Shown piece after piece: positions 23,937-32,336 of a stretch of 33,025 nucleotides of DNA (its first letter is position 1; each line of letters starts with the position of its first letter). This DNA comes from Clostridia bacterium (lineage in GTDB: Bacteria; Bacillota; Clostridia; Oscillospirales; CAG-272), in the NCBI GenBank assembly GCA_017518975.1, contig JAFWTH010000145.1, forward strand, positions 1-33,025, read 5' to 3'. The notes beneath the pieces were generated by a model. The model was not told the DNA's origin. It was given only the letters and a program-made list of their open reading frames with translations, and ran no database searches. The translations under genes and the position numbers were made by a program.

Positions 23937-25143
23937 ATGGGAATTCTTGAAAAACTCTCCGATCCTGCGGTATGGCGAAAGTTCAGGGAGTACAAATCGG
24001 AGCGCGGGCATCTGACGGACCGCGAGCTGAAGCGGCTCGACGAATATATAGCGGGAGAAAAGTACAGAGCGGTGACGGACCGGCTGGAAAAACCGGATCA
24101 CGGCTTTTCCCTACCCTCCCGCCGCGTGATAAACAAAAGCGGGAGCTCGAAAAAGAGGGCGGTCTACACGTTCCCCTCCGACGAGGTCCCGGTTTTGAAG
24201 CTGCTTTCATATCTTCTTTACAGGTACGACGGGTATTTTTCCCCGTCGTGCTACTCGTTCAGGAGAAACGTGTCCGCGAAGGACGCGATCGACGCTATCG
24301 TCAGAACGGCGGATCCGGGACGCTCTTACGTTCTCAAAGCGGACGTCCGCGATTACTTTAACTCGATCCCGTCGGAACGGCTCGTACGGATCTTCGGGGA
24401 CGTCGTCGGCGACGATCCGGCTCTGCTTTCCTTTTTGACGGACTTTTTTACACGCAGCCTCGCGTGGGACGGCGACCGTCTCGAACGGCGATCGCGGAGC
24501 GATGGCGGGAGTGCCCCTCTCAGCTTTTTCGGCAAATGTCTATTTAACTTCTCTCGACCGTCTTTTCGACGGGTTGGGAGTCCCGTATTTCCGCTATTCG
24601 GACGATATACTGATATTCGCGGACAGCACGGAGGATCTTGAAAAGTACCGGGAACTGCTCGCCGATCATCTGACCGGAAAGGGTCTCGGGCTTAACCCTG
24701 AAAAGGTGACCGTGACGGCTCCGGGGGAGCCGTGGGAATTCCTCGGATTCAAGTATACGGACGGGCGGTTCGATCTCTCAGACGCCGCGGTGAAAAAGAT
24801 GAAGGACAAGATGAGACGCAAGTGCCGCGCTCTGTACCGCTGGCGGATCAGAAAGGGGGTCGATTTCGACCGCGCCGCGAAGGTCGTCATCCGCATCTTC
24901 AACCGCAAGTTCTACGACGAGGGGAACGAGACGCGCGACTTCAACTGGAGCCGCTGGTTTTTCCCTGTTCTGACGGCGGACGGAGGGCTTCGCGAGCTCG
25001 ACCGGTATTTCGCGGAATGTCTCAGATATATCAGGAGTGGGCGGCACTGCAAGGGAAACTACGCCGTCACGTACGAAAAGCTGAAAGAACTCGGGTACAG
25101 ATCTCTCGTGAACGAATATTATAAATTCAGAAAAACAGATTAA
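23937..25143 (+). pseudogene. Reverse transcriptase of an unassigned lineage, reading frame broken near 24480
   Basis: From ATG 23937 the first frame gives KKRAVYTFPSDE, CYSFRRN and YVLKADVRDYFNSI (catalytic D136). It loses sense after AWDGDR (around 24470-24490), running on to a stop at 24641. The +1 frame then carries GAMAGVPLSAFSANVYL and YFRYSDDILIF, the catalytic Y-x-D-D at 24595-24606, then PWEFLGFKYTDG and a basic helical thumb ending at TAA 25143. Joined, it is about 401 aa, complete for an RT with no extra domain. The S-x-F-x-A-N motif lacks the DGR signature and the thumb lacks the retron VTG. No homopolymer lies at the break, so it is a mutation or read error. No ribosome binding site is visible; the structured region 23778-23922 lies directly upstream. 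Confidence 0.82.
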
Positions 25144-25161
25144 GGAAAGGCCTTTGTTGAA

Positions 25162-26313
25162 TTGACTGTCGTACGCCGTATTTTGGATTTCATAAAAAAA
25201 GAACCGATGCTTCCAGTCGCCGTCGCGGCGGCGGTGATATCTCTCTTCATAACTCCGCCGTCGGCGCGTCTGCTCGCCGATATCGACTGGAGGACGCTGG
25301 CGACGCTTTTTCTTATGCTGACCGTGCTCGAGGGCTTCAAAAAAGAGGACGTTTTCGTCCCCCTGCTCCGTATGACGGCGCGAATGAAGGCGCCGCTCGC
25401 GCTCGGTCTTTTTCTCGTCTTCTCCGTCTTTTTCTCGTCGATGTTCGTGACGAACGACGTGTCGCTGATCATCTTCGTGCCGATAACGATCATCCTTTTC
25501 AGGGCGTGCGGCAGAGAGAAATATATCCTTCCTCTTCTCGCGCTTGAAAATATCGCGGCGGTCAGAGGTTCGCTCCTCACTCCGTTCGGAAGCCCGCAGA
25601 ATCTTTTCATTTTCGGCAAATCGGGGGTAGGCGCGGGGCGGTTCATCCTCTATATGCTCCCGCTTTGCGCGATCTCCGGCGCGCTGCTCGTCCTTTTCGT
25701 TCTGTTCGTCTTCCGGCGAGATCTGCGCTCGAAGTCGGATATCCCGGAGGGGACCTTCCCCGCGCGGCTCCCGAAGGAGAGGACACCGCACCGGATAACG
25801 TATCTGTGCCTTTTCGCCGTCGTCATCTTCATGATCGTGAGCAGGACTCCGTGGTGGCCTTATATCGCGGCGGCGGTCACGGTCGCCGTCCTGATCTTCG
25901 ACAGACGCGTTCTGCTCAGGTGCGACTACGTTCTGCTCGTGACGTTTTTCTGCTTTTTCGTCTTCTCTTCGTCGATCGCGGCAAACGATAAGATCGCGGG
26001 ATTTCTGTCCCGCGCCGTCGCGGGAAACGAATACGTCCTCAGCATCGCGGTCAGCCAGGTCATATCGAACGTTCCCGCGGCGATCGTGCTTTTCCCGTTC
26101 GCGGAAAACCGCGGCGCTCTGCTCTACGGTCTCGACTCAGCGGGGCTGGTGACGATCATAGGTTCGCTCGCGTCGGTCATCAATTACCGGCTGTACGTGA
26201 GAGAGTATCCGGACCGCGGAAAGAAGTTCATCGGCGTGTTCACGGCGATCTCGATCGTCTTTTTCCTGCTCGTCGCCGTTCCGGGTTATTTTTTAAGCAA
26301 AACGCCGCTTTAA
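25162..26313 (+). CDS. SLC13/ArsB-like anion permease
   Basis: 383 aa integral membrane protein with about ten hydrophobic segments, starting at TTG 25162 after AAGGAAAGG. Motifs typical of the SLC13/CitMHS/ArsB superfamily: FVTNDVSLIIFVPI in the middle and LLTPFGSPQNLFIF, where the paired N-D and G-S-P-Q-N regions form the substrate site; the C-terminal half repeats the pattern in VSQVISNVPAAIVLFPF. Likely substrates are di- or tricarboxylates, sulfate or similar anions, coupled to Na+ or H+; the exact one cannot be told. At 383 aa it is shorter than most members (~420-480 aa). It begins 18 bases after the RT stop and may share its transcript. Confidence 0.82.
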   Translation: MTVVRRILDFIKKEPMLPVAVAAAVISLFITPPSARLLADIDWRTLATLFLMLTVLEGFKKEDVFVPLLRMTARMKAPLALGLFLVFSVFFSSMFVTNDVSLIIFVPITIILFRACGREKYILPLLALENIAAVRGSLLTPFGSPQNLFIFGKSGVGAGRFILYMLPLCAISGALLVLFVLFVFRRDLRSKSDIPEGTFPARLPKERTPHRITYLCLFAVVIFMIVSRTPWWPYIAAAVTVAVLIFDRRVLLRCDYVLLVTFFCFFVFSSSIAANDKIAGFLSRAVAGNEYVLSIAVSQVISNVPAAIVLFPFAENRGALLYGLDSAGLVTIIGSLASVINYRLYVREYPDRGKKFIGVFTAISIVFFLLVAVPGYFLSKTPL

Positions 26314-26315
26314 GT

Positions 26316-26343
26316 AAAAAAAGGACGCAGGGCGTCCTTTTTT
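26316..26343. terminator. Bidirectional intrinsic terminator
   Basis: GGACGC-AGG-GCGTCC with seven A's before and six T's after. It ends the permease transcript (+) and sufB (-), whose stop codon lies 3 bases away. Confidence 0.9.
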
Positions 26344-26345
26344 CA

Positions 26346-27269
26346 TTATCTCAGGAATCCGTTTATGATCTGCTCCTCTGCTTCGGACTCGTCGAGTCCG
26401 AGCGTCATGAGTTTGACGATCTGATCTCCCGCGATCTTTCCGATCGCCGCCTCGTGGACGAGAGCGGCGCCCGTGTCGTTCGCCTCGAGGCCCGGAACCG
26501 CGAGGATCCTGCCCCGATCCATTATTATCGAATCGCATTCGGTGTGACCGCGGCACTCGGCGTTGCCGACGATCTTCGCCTCGAATTTCTGATAAGAATC
26601 GTCGCGCGCGACGGACCTCGATACGACGTCGGCGACGGAATCCGCCCCGTCGAGCGTGACGACGTAAGTGCTGACCGCGCGCTGAGACCCGTGCGTCATA
26701 AGGCGTTCCCTGACGGTTAGCTTCGCGCCCGCGGCAAGCTTCGCGGTCGTCGTGCGCACCGTATCGTCGACGCCCTTTATCTGGACCATCTCCATCTCGA
26801 CGGTACTGTTCTCTTCCTGATATACCTCGGTCCCGGGATTGAGGATCCTTTTGCCTTTGCCGCTTCCCGAGCCGTAATGTTTTTCAACGTATTTCACGCG
26901 CGCTCCGCGTCCGACGAAGAAACGGTGGATGCCGTCGTGCTCGGAATCCTCGGGGCCGCAGTTGTCGATCCCGCATCCGGCGACTATGACGACGTCCGCG
27001 TCCTCGCCGATATAGAAATCGTTATATACGACCTCGCGCAGTCCCGTCTTCGTGAGAACGACGGGAATATGGACGCTCTCGCGTTTCGTGCCGGGTTTGA
27101 TCCTGACCTCGATTCCGCTGACGTCCGTCTTGGGAGTTATCTCTATGTTCTCCGTCGAGCGCCTTCCCGCCGCTTCGCTGTTCGAGCGGATATTGTACGC
27201 GCCCTCGGGGATCTCGTGAAGATCAGCGACCTCGGACAGGAGTCTCTTTCCGATCTCGTCAAGCATCAT
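26346..27269 (-). CDS. sufB: SufB/SufD-family Fe-S assembly scaffold (short form)
   Basis: 307 aa from ATG 27269, which overlaps the sufC stop (ATGA) and follows GGGAGG. The middle is the SufBD beta-helix core: VYNDFYIGEDADVVIVAGCGIDN, HDGIHRFFVGRGARVKYVE. The end has the conserved ECDSIIMD, HEAAIGKI and GLDESEAEEQIINGF. It is much shorter than E. coli SufB (495 aa) and lacks its N-terminal part, like the single SufB of the two-gene minimal systems (SMS) of anaerobes. With SufC it would assemble Fe-S clusters in the cytoplasm. No SufS or SufU is in the window, so the sulfur source would be encoded elsewhere or be free sulfide. Confidence 0.9.
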   Translation of the reverse strand: MMLDEIGKRLLSEVADLHEIPEGAYNIRSNSEAAGRRSTENIEITPKTDVSGIEVRIKPGTKRESVHIPVVLTKTGLREVVYNDFYIGEDADVVIVAGCGIDNCGPEDSEHDGIHRFFVGRGARVKYVEKHYGSGSGKGKRILNPGTEVYQEENSTVEMEMVQIKGVDDTVRTTTAKLAAGAKLTVRERLMTHGSQRAVSTYVVTLDGADSVADVVSRSVARDDSYQKFEAKIVGNAECRGHTECDSIIMDRGRILAVPGLEANDTGAALVHEAAIGKIAGDQIVKLMTLGLDESEAEEQIINGFLR

Positions 27270-28015
27270 ACCGCGCCTCCCTTCATCACCGGGACGCGCT
27301 CGCAGGTGTTCACGGCGGACGACGTGCCAATCAGCTCGGGCAGAACGTCCTCGCGGGCGCCCTGCCGGGCGATCTTTCCGTCCTTCAGGACTATGATCTC
27401 GTCGGCGATATCGAGGATCCGCTCCTGGTGAGAGATAACGATGATCGAAGAGTCCTTGATCGTTTTTCTCATATTCTCGAAAACCGAAATGAGGTTTGAA
27501 AAACTCCAGAGGTCGATCCCCGCCTCCGGTTCGTCGAAGATCGACAGGCGCGCGCCGCGCGCGAGAACGGTCGCGATCTCGATCCGCTTTAGTTCGCCTC
27601 CCGAGAGCGACGCGTTGACCTCTCGGTCGATGTAGTCGCGGGCGCAGAGTCCGACGGCGGAAAGATATTCGCACGCGTCTGCGGCGGACAGATTCTTTCC
27701 CGACGCGAGACGGATAAGATCGCGGACGTATATTCCCTTGAAGCGCACCGGCTGCTGGAACGCGAACGCGATACCTCGCTTCGCGCGCTCGGTGACGCCG
27801 AGACCGGTGATATCCTCGCCGAGGAATTCAATGGAACCCGACGCGGGCATTTCGATACCCGCTATGAGTTTCGCAAGAGTTGATTTGCCGCCTCCGTTCG
27901 GTCCGGTGACCGCGACGAGGCGGTTTTCGCCGATCCTGAGGTCAACGTCGCGGACGATCTCGACCTTGCCGTCATCGGCGTCGGCGGTGAATGAAATATT
28001 TTTGAGTTCGAGCAA
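27266..28015 (-). CDS. sufC: SufC Fe-S assembly ATPase
   Basis: 249 aa ABC-type ATPase starting at TTG 28015 after GGAAAGGA. Walker A GPNGGGKST at 38-46, Q-loop FAFQQP near 84-89, signature LSGGELKR at 137-144, Walker B LSIFDEPEAG at 157-166, and SHQE for the switch histidine. The LSGGELKR form, and FDEPEAGID, are typical of SufC rather than of transporters. It powers cluster assembly on the SufB scaffold whose start overlaps its stop. Promoter TTGAAA-17-TATATT lies just upstream, so sufCB is its own two-gene unit. Confidence 0.93.
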   Translation of the reverse strand: MLELKNISFTADADDGKVEIVRDVDLRIGENRLVAVTGPNGGGKSTLAKLIAGIEMPASGSIEFLGEDITGLGVTERAKRGIAFAFQQPVRFKGIYVRDLIRLASGKNLSAADACEYLSAVGLCARDYIDREVNASLSGGELKRIEIATVLARGARLSIFDEPEAGIDLWSFSNLISVFENMRKTIKDSSIIVISHQERILDIADEIIVLKDGKIARQGAREDVLPELIGTSSAVNTCERVPVMKGGAV

Positions 28016-28052
28016 TTGTCCTTTCCTTTCGGGTCAATTCGTGTCAAACGAT

Positions 28053-28081
28053 AATATACCATAAATTTTTGCTTTTTTCAA
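28053..28081 (-). promoter_or_regulatory. Sigma-A promoter of sufCB
   Basis: On the - strand TTGAAA (28081-28076), a 17-base spacer and TATATT (28058-28053) with TGG just before the -10. The -35 box sits six bases past the oxidoreductase stop. Confidence 0.8.
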
Positions 28082-28086
28082 CCATT

Positions 28087-29529
28087 TCAGCGTCCCGCCG
28101 TCAGGTTTGCGGCACGGACGCCCGCGAGAGCGGCGTTGGGGAGTCCGCCCGGTGCCCTCTGCCACTGCGTCGCGAGAACGACGTTGTCGAGTCCGCGGAT
28201 GCGGCCGCTCGTGAACGACGGGATCGTTTTCGACGAGAATGCGAACGCCATATATGTCCCCGCCTCCGACGCGGTGAATCCGTTGTACGTGGCGGGCGTC
28301 CATACGTCGAGCAGCCCGAGCGACGGGGCGAGCTCCGGGAAACGGGAAAGGACGACCTTCCTCATTCGCTCGCCGATCCTCTTCTTTTCCTCCGCGTACC
28401 TTTCGGTATCCCTTCCGAGCGAGACAAATCGCCCGCTCTCGTCCTCGTCGCAGAAAAACATCGTCTGAACGATCCCGCGACCGGGCGGAGCGAACGATCT
28501 CTCGCGGGAATACTCTCTGAGAACGACGGTCTTCGCCCTCATCCCGCCGCGAAGATCTCCGGGCAGATCGATTATCAGATCGCCTTTGAACGGAACTTTC
28601 CCCTCGAACGTAAACGCGGCGTGACAGGAAGAGAATCTGAAATACGACGGCGACACGTACCGCTTTTTCAACGCCGCGGGCATATACTCCGCCCCGATCA
28701 TCTTTCCGAAAACGGCGGCGGGGTCGCACGCGGGGATCACGTGATCGGCGCGGATCTCGCGCCCGTCCTCAAGCACGACGGATACGGCGCGGGATCCCCG
28801 TATCCTGATTTTCGCGACCTCCGCCCCGGTGAAGAGTCTTCCGCCGAGCGAGGTAAACCTCGCCGCCATCCTCCCCGCCATATCGCGAGAGGTCCCGCGG
28901 GGGATCCCTCCGTTTTTCGAGCAGAACGTCGCGAAAACGAATATCAGCCCGAGCGCTCCGAAATTCTCCGTCAGAAACTCGGAGATAAAGCCGCGGAGGA
29001 GCGGATCGCGGAATCGCGCCGCCGCTTCTCCCGCGGTCATGAAATAGTACGGAGCGAGCGCGGGGCACCGGAGGACGCCGCGGTGAAGGGCGCACCGTTC
29101 GCCGTTTTTTTGTAAGTCGATCCCGCAAAGCGACGAAGCGGCGCGGACGGCGCGGATAAGGCGGTCAGTCTCCTTTTCGTCGGCGGGAGAGAGCGAGATC
29201 ATTCTCCGTCGCAGTCTCTCGGCGTCGGAGTAAAGCGATACGCTTCTTCCGTCCTTTTCGTAGGTGTAAAGCGTTTCGGGGTAGTATATCCCGCGTTTTC
29301 CGATCGCCCCGAGAGTCTCCCACATTTTATAGGTCTTCGTCAGCGGGTTAGTCCCGGTGAGCCAGTGTATGCAGTTGTCGACGTGGTATCCGCCGCGGTC
29401 CCATCCCGTGAGATTGCCCCCGGGAACCGAGTGCTTTTCGAGTATGACGGCTTCGTCTCCGTTCAGGAGCGCCGTGATCCCCGCGGAGAGACCCGCGACG
29501 CCCGAACCGATTATCACTGTCTTTGACAA
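28087..29529 (-). CDS. CrtI-like FAD-dependent oxidoreductase (phytoene desaturase family)
   Basis: 480 aa from TTG 29529. The N-terminal FAD-binding motif is VIIGSGVAGLSAG (G8-x-G10-x-x-G13), followed by LEKHSVPGGNLTGW and HVDNCIHWLTG, characteristic of the phytoene desaturase/retinol saturase group. The C-terminal signature ATQWQRAPGGLPNAALAGVRAANL is where the flavin is bound again. No carotenoid or isoprenoid genes are near, and gut Clostridia usually lack carotenoids, so the substrate is unknown; many anaerobes carry such genes. The start overlaps a hairpin whose 3' arm contains the ribosome binding site. It may be read from the upstream operon or from a promoter that I cannot see. Confidence 0.87.
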   Translation of the reverse strand: MSKTVIIGSGVAGLSAGITALLNGDEAVILEKHSVPGGNLTGWDRGGYHVDNCIHWLTGTNPLTKTYKMWETLGAIGKRGIYYPETLYTYEKDGRSVSLYSDAERLRRRMISLSPADEKETDRLIRAVRAASSLCGIDLQKNGERCALHRGVLRCPALAPYYFMTAGEAAARFRDPLLRGFISEFLTENFGALGLIFVFATFCSKNGGIPRGTSRDMAGRMAARFTSLGGRLFTGAEVAKIRIRGSRAVSVVLEDGREIRADHVIPACDPAAVFGKMIGAEYMPAALKKRYVSPSYFRFSSCHAAFTFEGKVPFKGDLIIDLPGDLRGGMRAKTVVLREYSRERSFAPPGRGIVQTMFFCDEDESGRFVSLGRDTERYAEEKKRIGERMRKVVLSRFPELAPSLGLLDVWTPATYNGFTASEAGTYMAFAFSSKTIPSFTSGRIRGLDNVVLATQWQRAPGGLPNAALAGVRAANLTAGR

Positions 29530-29530
29530 A

Positions 29531-29571
29531 AAATTACCCTCCCGTCTTTTTTCGTATTGTAGACAGGAGGG
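29531..29571 (-). terminator. Hairpin that overlaps the oxidoreductase ribosome binding site
   Basis: On the - strand an 11-bp stem (one U-G pair; arms 29571-29561 and 29547-29537), 13-base loop, then TAATTTTTT. It is terminator-like, ending the GH3 operon, but its 3' arm contains the GGGAGGG site of the next gene, so folding would also hide that site. Confidence 0.65.
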
Positions 29572-29603
29572 CGGCGCGTTATTCAGGTATCGGATCTCCC
29601 TGA

Positions 29604-31865
29604 TTATTTTTTGCGGAGGCTGCGAAGAGTGCGGAAAAGGCCGCGGAAAAGATGGCCGTTAAAGATCATAACTATCCCGTCGACCGTGTCGCGGTTGAAG
29701 CGGGGGTGAGCGAGAATAAGCGCGCGAAGCGGCGACCCGTACACGAGTTCCCTCGCGTGCGCGGCGTCGATCGGGCGCATCTTTTTGATCTTACGATCCG
29801 CGATGCGCAAAAGGAATCTGCCGAGCAGTCGCGTTCTGATCTCCTCGACGGGGCTGTCGGGAGTTATCACGACCTTTTCCCCTTTTTCCGTTTCGCGTCC
29901 TTTGACGCGCGCCTCGACGTCGTACTCCTCGCTCTCCGGCTCGACGCCGTCGAGAAAGACCGTTCCGCAAAACTCCGGACCGGCACCCGGCATTCCGAGA
30001 AAAACGGAGTAATCTCCCTTCTCGACCTGCCATCCGCCGGATCCGGCGTCGTAATACGCGAACGCCTCGCGCGGAAGTCTGAATTCGACGTCCGCGCTTT
30101 CTTCCGGAGCGAGGACTATCTTGGTGAAATCCCTCAGTTCCCTGACGGGACGCATTATTCTCGTTTTTTCAAGTCCGACCCAGGCGCCTACGGTATGTGC
30201 CCCCGCGACCGGTCCCGTATTCGTAACGCGGCACTTCGCGACGACCTCGTCTCCGGGGATGAGTTCAAGGTCGGAGATAGAGAAAGTCGTATAAGAAAGA
30301 CCGTAGCCGAACGGGAAGCGCACTTCCCTGCCCACCGCATCGTAATAGCGGTAACCGGTGAAGATCCCCTCTGGGTGCTCGACGCGCTTCAGGGACACGT
30401 TGAAATTGTTGTAGGACGGATCGTCCTCGGTCCTCAGTGGCCACGTTTCCGCAAGCCGTCCGGACGGGTTCGCGCGGCCGGTGAGCAGGTCGGCGCACGC
30501 CGCTCCGCCCCGGCACCCGGACAGATACATGAGGAGGATCGCGCCGACGCGGTCAGCCCACGGGGTGAGGACGGGCGCTCCGCACTGGAGAACGACCGTG
30601 ACGTCGGCTCCCGAGTCCGCGAGCGCTTCGATCAGCGCGTCGTGAGACGCGGGCATCGAAAGGTCGAGCCTGTCGTAACCCTCCGACTCGTATTCGTCGG
30701 GAAGACCCGCGACGACTACGACGCGGTCGACGGTCTTCGACAGAGCGACGGCTTCGTCGAGAAGTATTTTCTCGTCCTTTTTGCCGTCGAGAGAATAACC
30801 CGGCGCGTATACGAGTTCCGGGTAGGTTTTTTTGAGTTCGCCGTATATCGAGTCGAGCGACACGGGATCTATCCGGCTGCTCCCGGATCCCTGATATCTC
30901 GGATTTTTCGCGAGTTCTCCTACGAGCAGGACGCGGTCGTCCGCGCGGAGCGGGAGAGAACCGGAGTTTTTGAGAAGAACTGACGATTCCGCCGACGCGC
31001 GGCGGGCGAGTTCAAGATGTGCGTCGAGGTCGAACGACGTGTCTTTTTTCGCCGCCTGTGCACGTCTTATGAACTTTTTCACGTTTTCAACGCGCTCTTT
31101 TATCTTTTTTCCGTGTACGCCGCCTTCCTCAAGCGCGCGGCGCAGACGGGACGTGCTCGCCCTGTCGGGTCCGGGCATCTCGACGTCGAGGCCTGCCGCC
31201 GCCGATTTAACCGGATCGCTGACAGCGCCCCAGTCGGACAGGAACACGCCGTCGAATCCCCACTTTTCGCGGGCGACGCAGTTCATCAGCCATTCGTTTT
31301 CGGAACAGTAAACGCCTCCGAGCTTGTTGTACGCAGTCATCATGGCGGCGGGGCGCGCTTTCTTCACGACGATCTCGAACTGACGCAGATAGATCTCGAA
31401 AAGCGCCCTCTCGTCGATGACGGAATCGGCGACCATCCTGCCCCACTCGCGCGAGTTGCCGGCGAAGTGCTTGACGCACGCGCCGACCCCGCGGGACTGG
31501 ATACCCTTCACCATCGCCGCCGCGAGCTCGCCCGTGAGAACGGGATCCTCGGAAAAGTATTCGAAATTACGCCCGCACCGCGGGCTTCTTTTGTGATTGA
31601 CGCCCGGTCCGAGAAGAACGGATATCCCCTCCGAAAGACACTCGTCCCCGAGCGCCTCGCCTATCTCGCGGAGAAGTTTTTTGTCGAAAGAACAAGCGAG
31701 CGCCGACGCAGTGGGATAACAAACGGCGGGCTTAGAAGGCATTCCGCCCAGAAAGTCCGCGTCTTTTTCCTGTTTTCTCAAACCGTGAGGACCGTCGGAA
31801 ACCATAACGGGTCCGACAAACCAGTAACCCTCTCCCGTGAGGAGGGCGACGTCCTTTTTATCCAT
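29604..31865 (-). CDS. GH3 beta-glucosidase
   Basis: 753 aa, cytoplasmic (no signal peptide). GH3 N-domain: PVMVSDGPHGLRKQ, GPGVNHKRSPRCGRNFEYFSEDP, CVKHFAGN, and VFLSDWGAV with nucleophile D211. The (alpha/beta)6 domain follows with GSGSSRIDP and VVVAGLPDEYESEGYDR, whose E is near the usual acid/base. A fibronectin-III-like domain with AGAHTVGAWV and PVRELRDF closes it. It hydrolyses beta-glucosides or related oligosaccharides. The N-terminus is shorter than usual: the L-x-x-E-E-K-A-x-L-x-x-G segment is reduced to DVALLTGEGYWFVG. GGAGA precedes the ATG, so the short start is probably real. Third gene of a - strand operon behind the kinase and flavodoxin genes. Confidence 0.9.
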   Translation of the reverse strand: MDKKDVALLTGEGYWFVGPVMVSDGPHGLRKQEKDADFLGGMPSKPAVCYPTASALACSFDKKLLREIGEALGDECLSEGISVLLGPGVNHKRSPRCGRNFEYFSEDPVLTGELAAAMVKGIQSRGVGACVKHFAGNSREWGRMVADSVIDERALFEIYLRQFEIVVKKARPAAMMTAYNKLGGVYCSENEWLMNCVAREKWGFDGVFLSDWGAVSDPVKSAAAGLDVEMPGPDRASTSRLRRALEEGGVHGKKIKERVENVKKFIRRAQAAKKDTSFDLDAHLELARRASAESSVLLKNSGSLPLRADDRVLLVGELAKNPRYQGSGSSRIDPVSLDSIYGELKKTYPELVYAPGYSLDGKKDEKILLDEAVALSKTVDRVVVVAGLPDEYESEGYDRLDLSMPASHDALIEALADSGADVTVVLQCGAPVLTPWADRVGAILLMYLSGCRGGAACADLLTGRANPSGRLAETWPLRTEDDPSYNNFNVSLKRVEHPEGIFTGYRYYDAVGREVRFPFGYGLSYTTFSISDLELIPGDEVVAKCRVTNTGPVAGAHTVGAWVGLEKTRIMRPVRELRDFTKIVLAPEESADVEFRLPREAFAYYDAGSGGWQVEKGDYSVFLGMPGAGPEFCGTVFLDGVEPESEEYDVEARVKGRETEKGEKVVITPDSPVEEIRTRLLGRFLLRIADRKIKKMRPIDAAHARELVYGSPLRALILAHPRFNRDTVDGIVMIFNGHLFRGLFRTLRSLRKK

Positions 31866-31878
31866 AGCGGTCTCCGTG

Positions 31879-32322
31879 TCAGAAGTCGAGTTTTGAGAGT
31901 TCGTCCTCGTTATTCTTCGGTTGTTTGAGCATTATGATGCGCGCGCCGGGGAACGAACTTTTCAGTCGTTCCTCCGCTTTCGGCGCGGATCCCCCGCCAG
32001 ACGTGAGGATGAATACGACCTCTTTGCCCGCGAGATCGACCGTATCGAGAACAGTGTTTATCGCGGGTACGATACGTCCGTTCCAGATCGGAGAGCCGAT
32101 CACGACTCTGTCGTATCCCGACACGTCGGGATCGAAGCCGTCGAGCTTCGCCCGGTTTCCGGTCCCCGCGAGGAATCCTCCCTTCATGATCTGAAGGAAG
32201 AACGCCTTCGGCATCGGTTTTTTGAGACGGACGGGGCGGATATCGATCCCCTTATCTGAAAGAGAAGACGCGACGAGGTCGCCGTTTCCGGACAGCGAGT
32301 AGTAGATGAAAATCGATTTCAC
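31879..32322 (-). CDS. Flavodoxin-like protein
   Basis: 147 aa from GTG 32322, chosen because AAAGGAG lies 9 bases upstream. KSIFIYYSLSGNGDLVA supplies the FMN phosphate loop (S-L-S-G-N-G); VVIGSPIWNGRIVPAINTVLD and VVFILTSGGGSAP supply the isoalloxazine-binding loops. A small electron carrier or flavodoxin-like quinone reductase in the cytoplasm. It lies 14 bases from the kinase gene and 13 from the GH3 gene, so the three are one operon without an obvious shared pathway. Confidence 0.85.
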   Translation of the reverse strand: MKSIFIYYSLSGNGDLVASSLSDKGIDIRPVRLKKPMPKAFFLQIMKGGFLAGTGNRAKLDGFDPDVSGYDRVVIGSPIWNGRIVPAINTVLDTVDLAGKEVVFILTSGGGSAPKAEERLKSSFPGARIIMLKQPKNNEDELSKLDF

Positions 32323-32336
32323 GGTTTTATCTCCTT

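Noticed and set aside
23760..25143. Diversity-generating retroelement.
   Set aside because: No template/variable repeat pair, no Avd gene, and the RT lacks the DGR motif form.
23778..25143. Canonical retron.
   Set aside because: The layout fits, but the thumb lacks the retron VTG region and no clear branching-G context was found; kept only as retron-like.
29652..30983. 443-residue + strand frame opposite the GH3 gene.
   Set aside because: Antisense shadow; the - strand has complete GH3 motifs.
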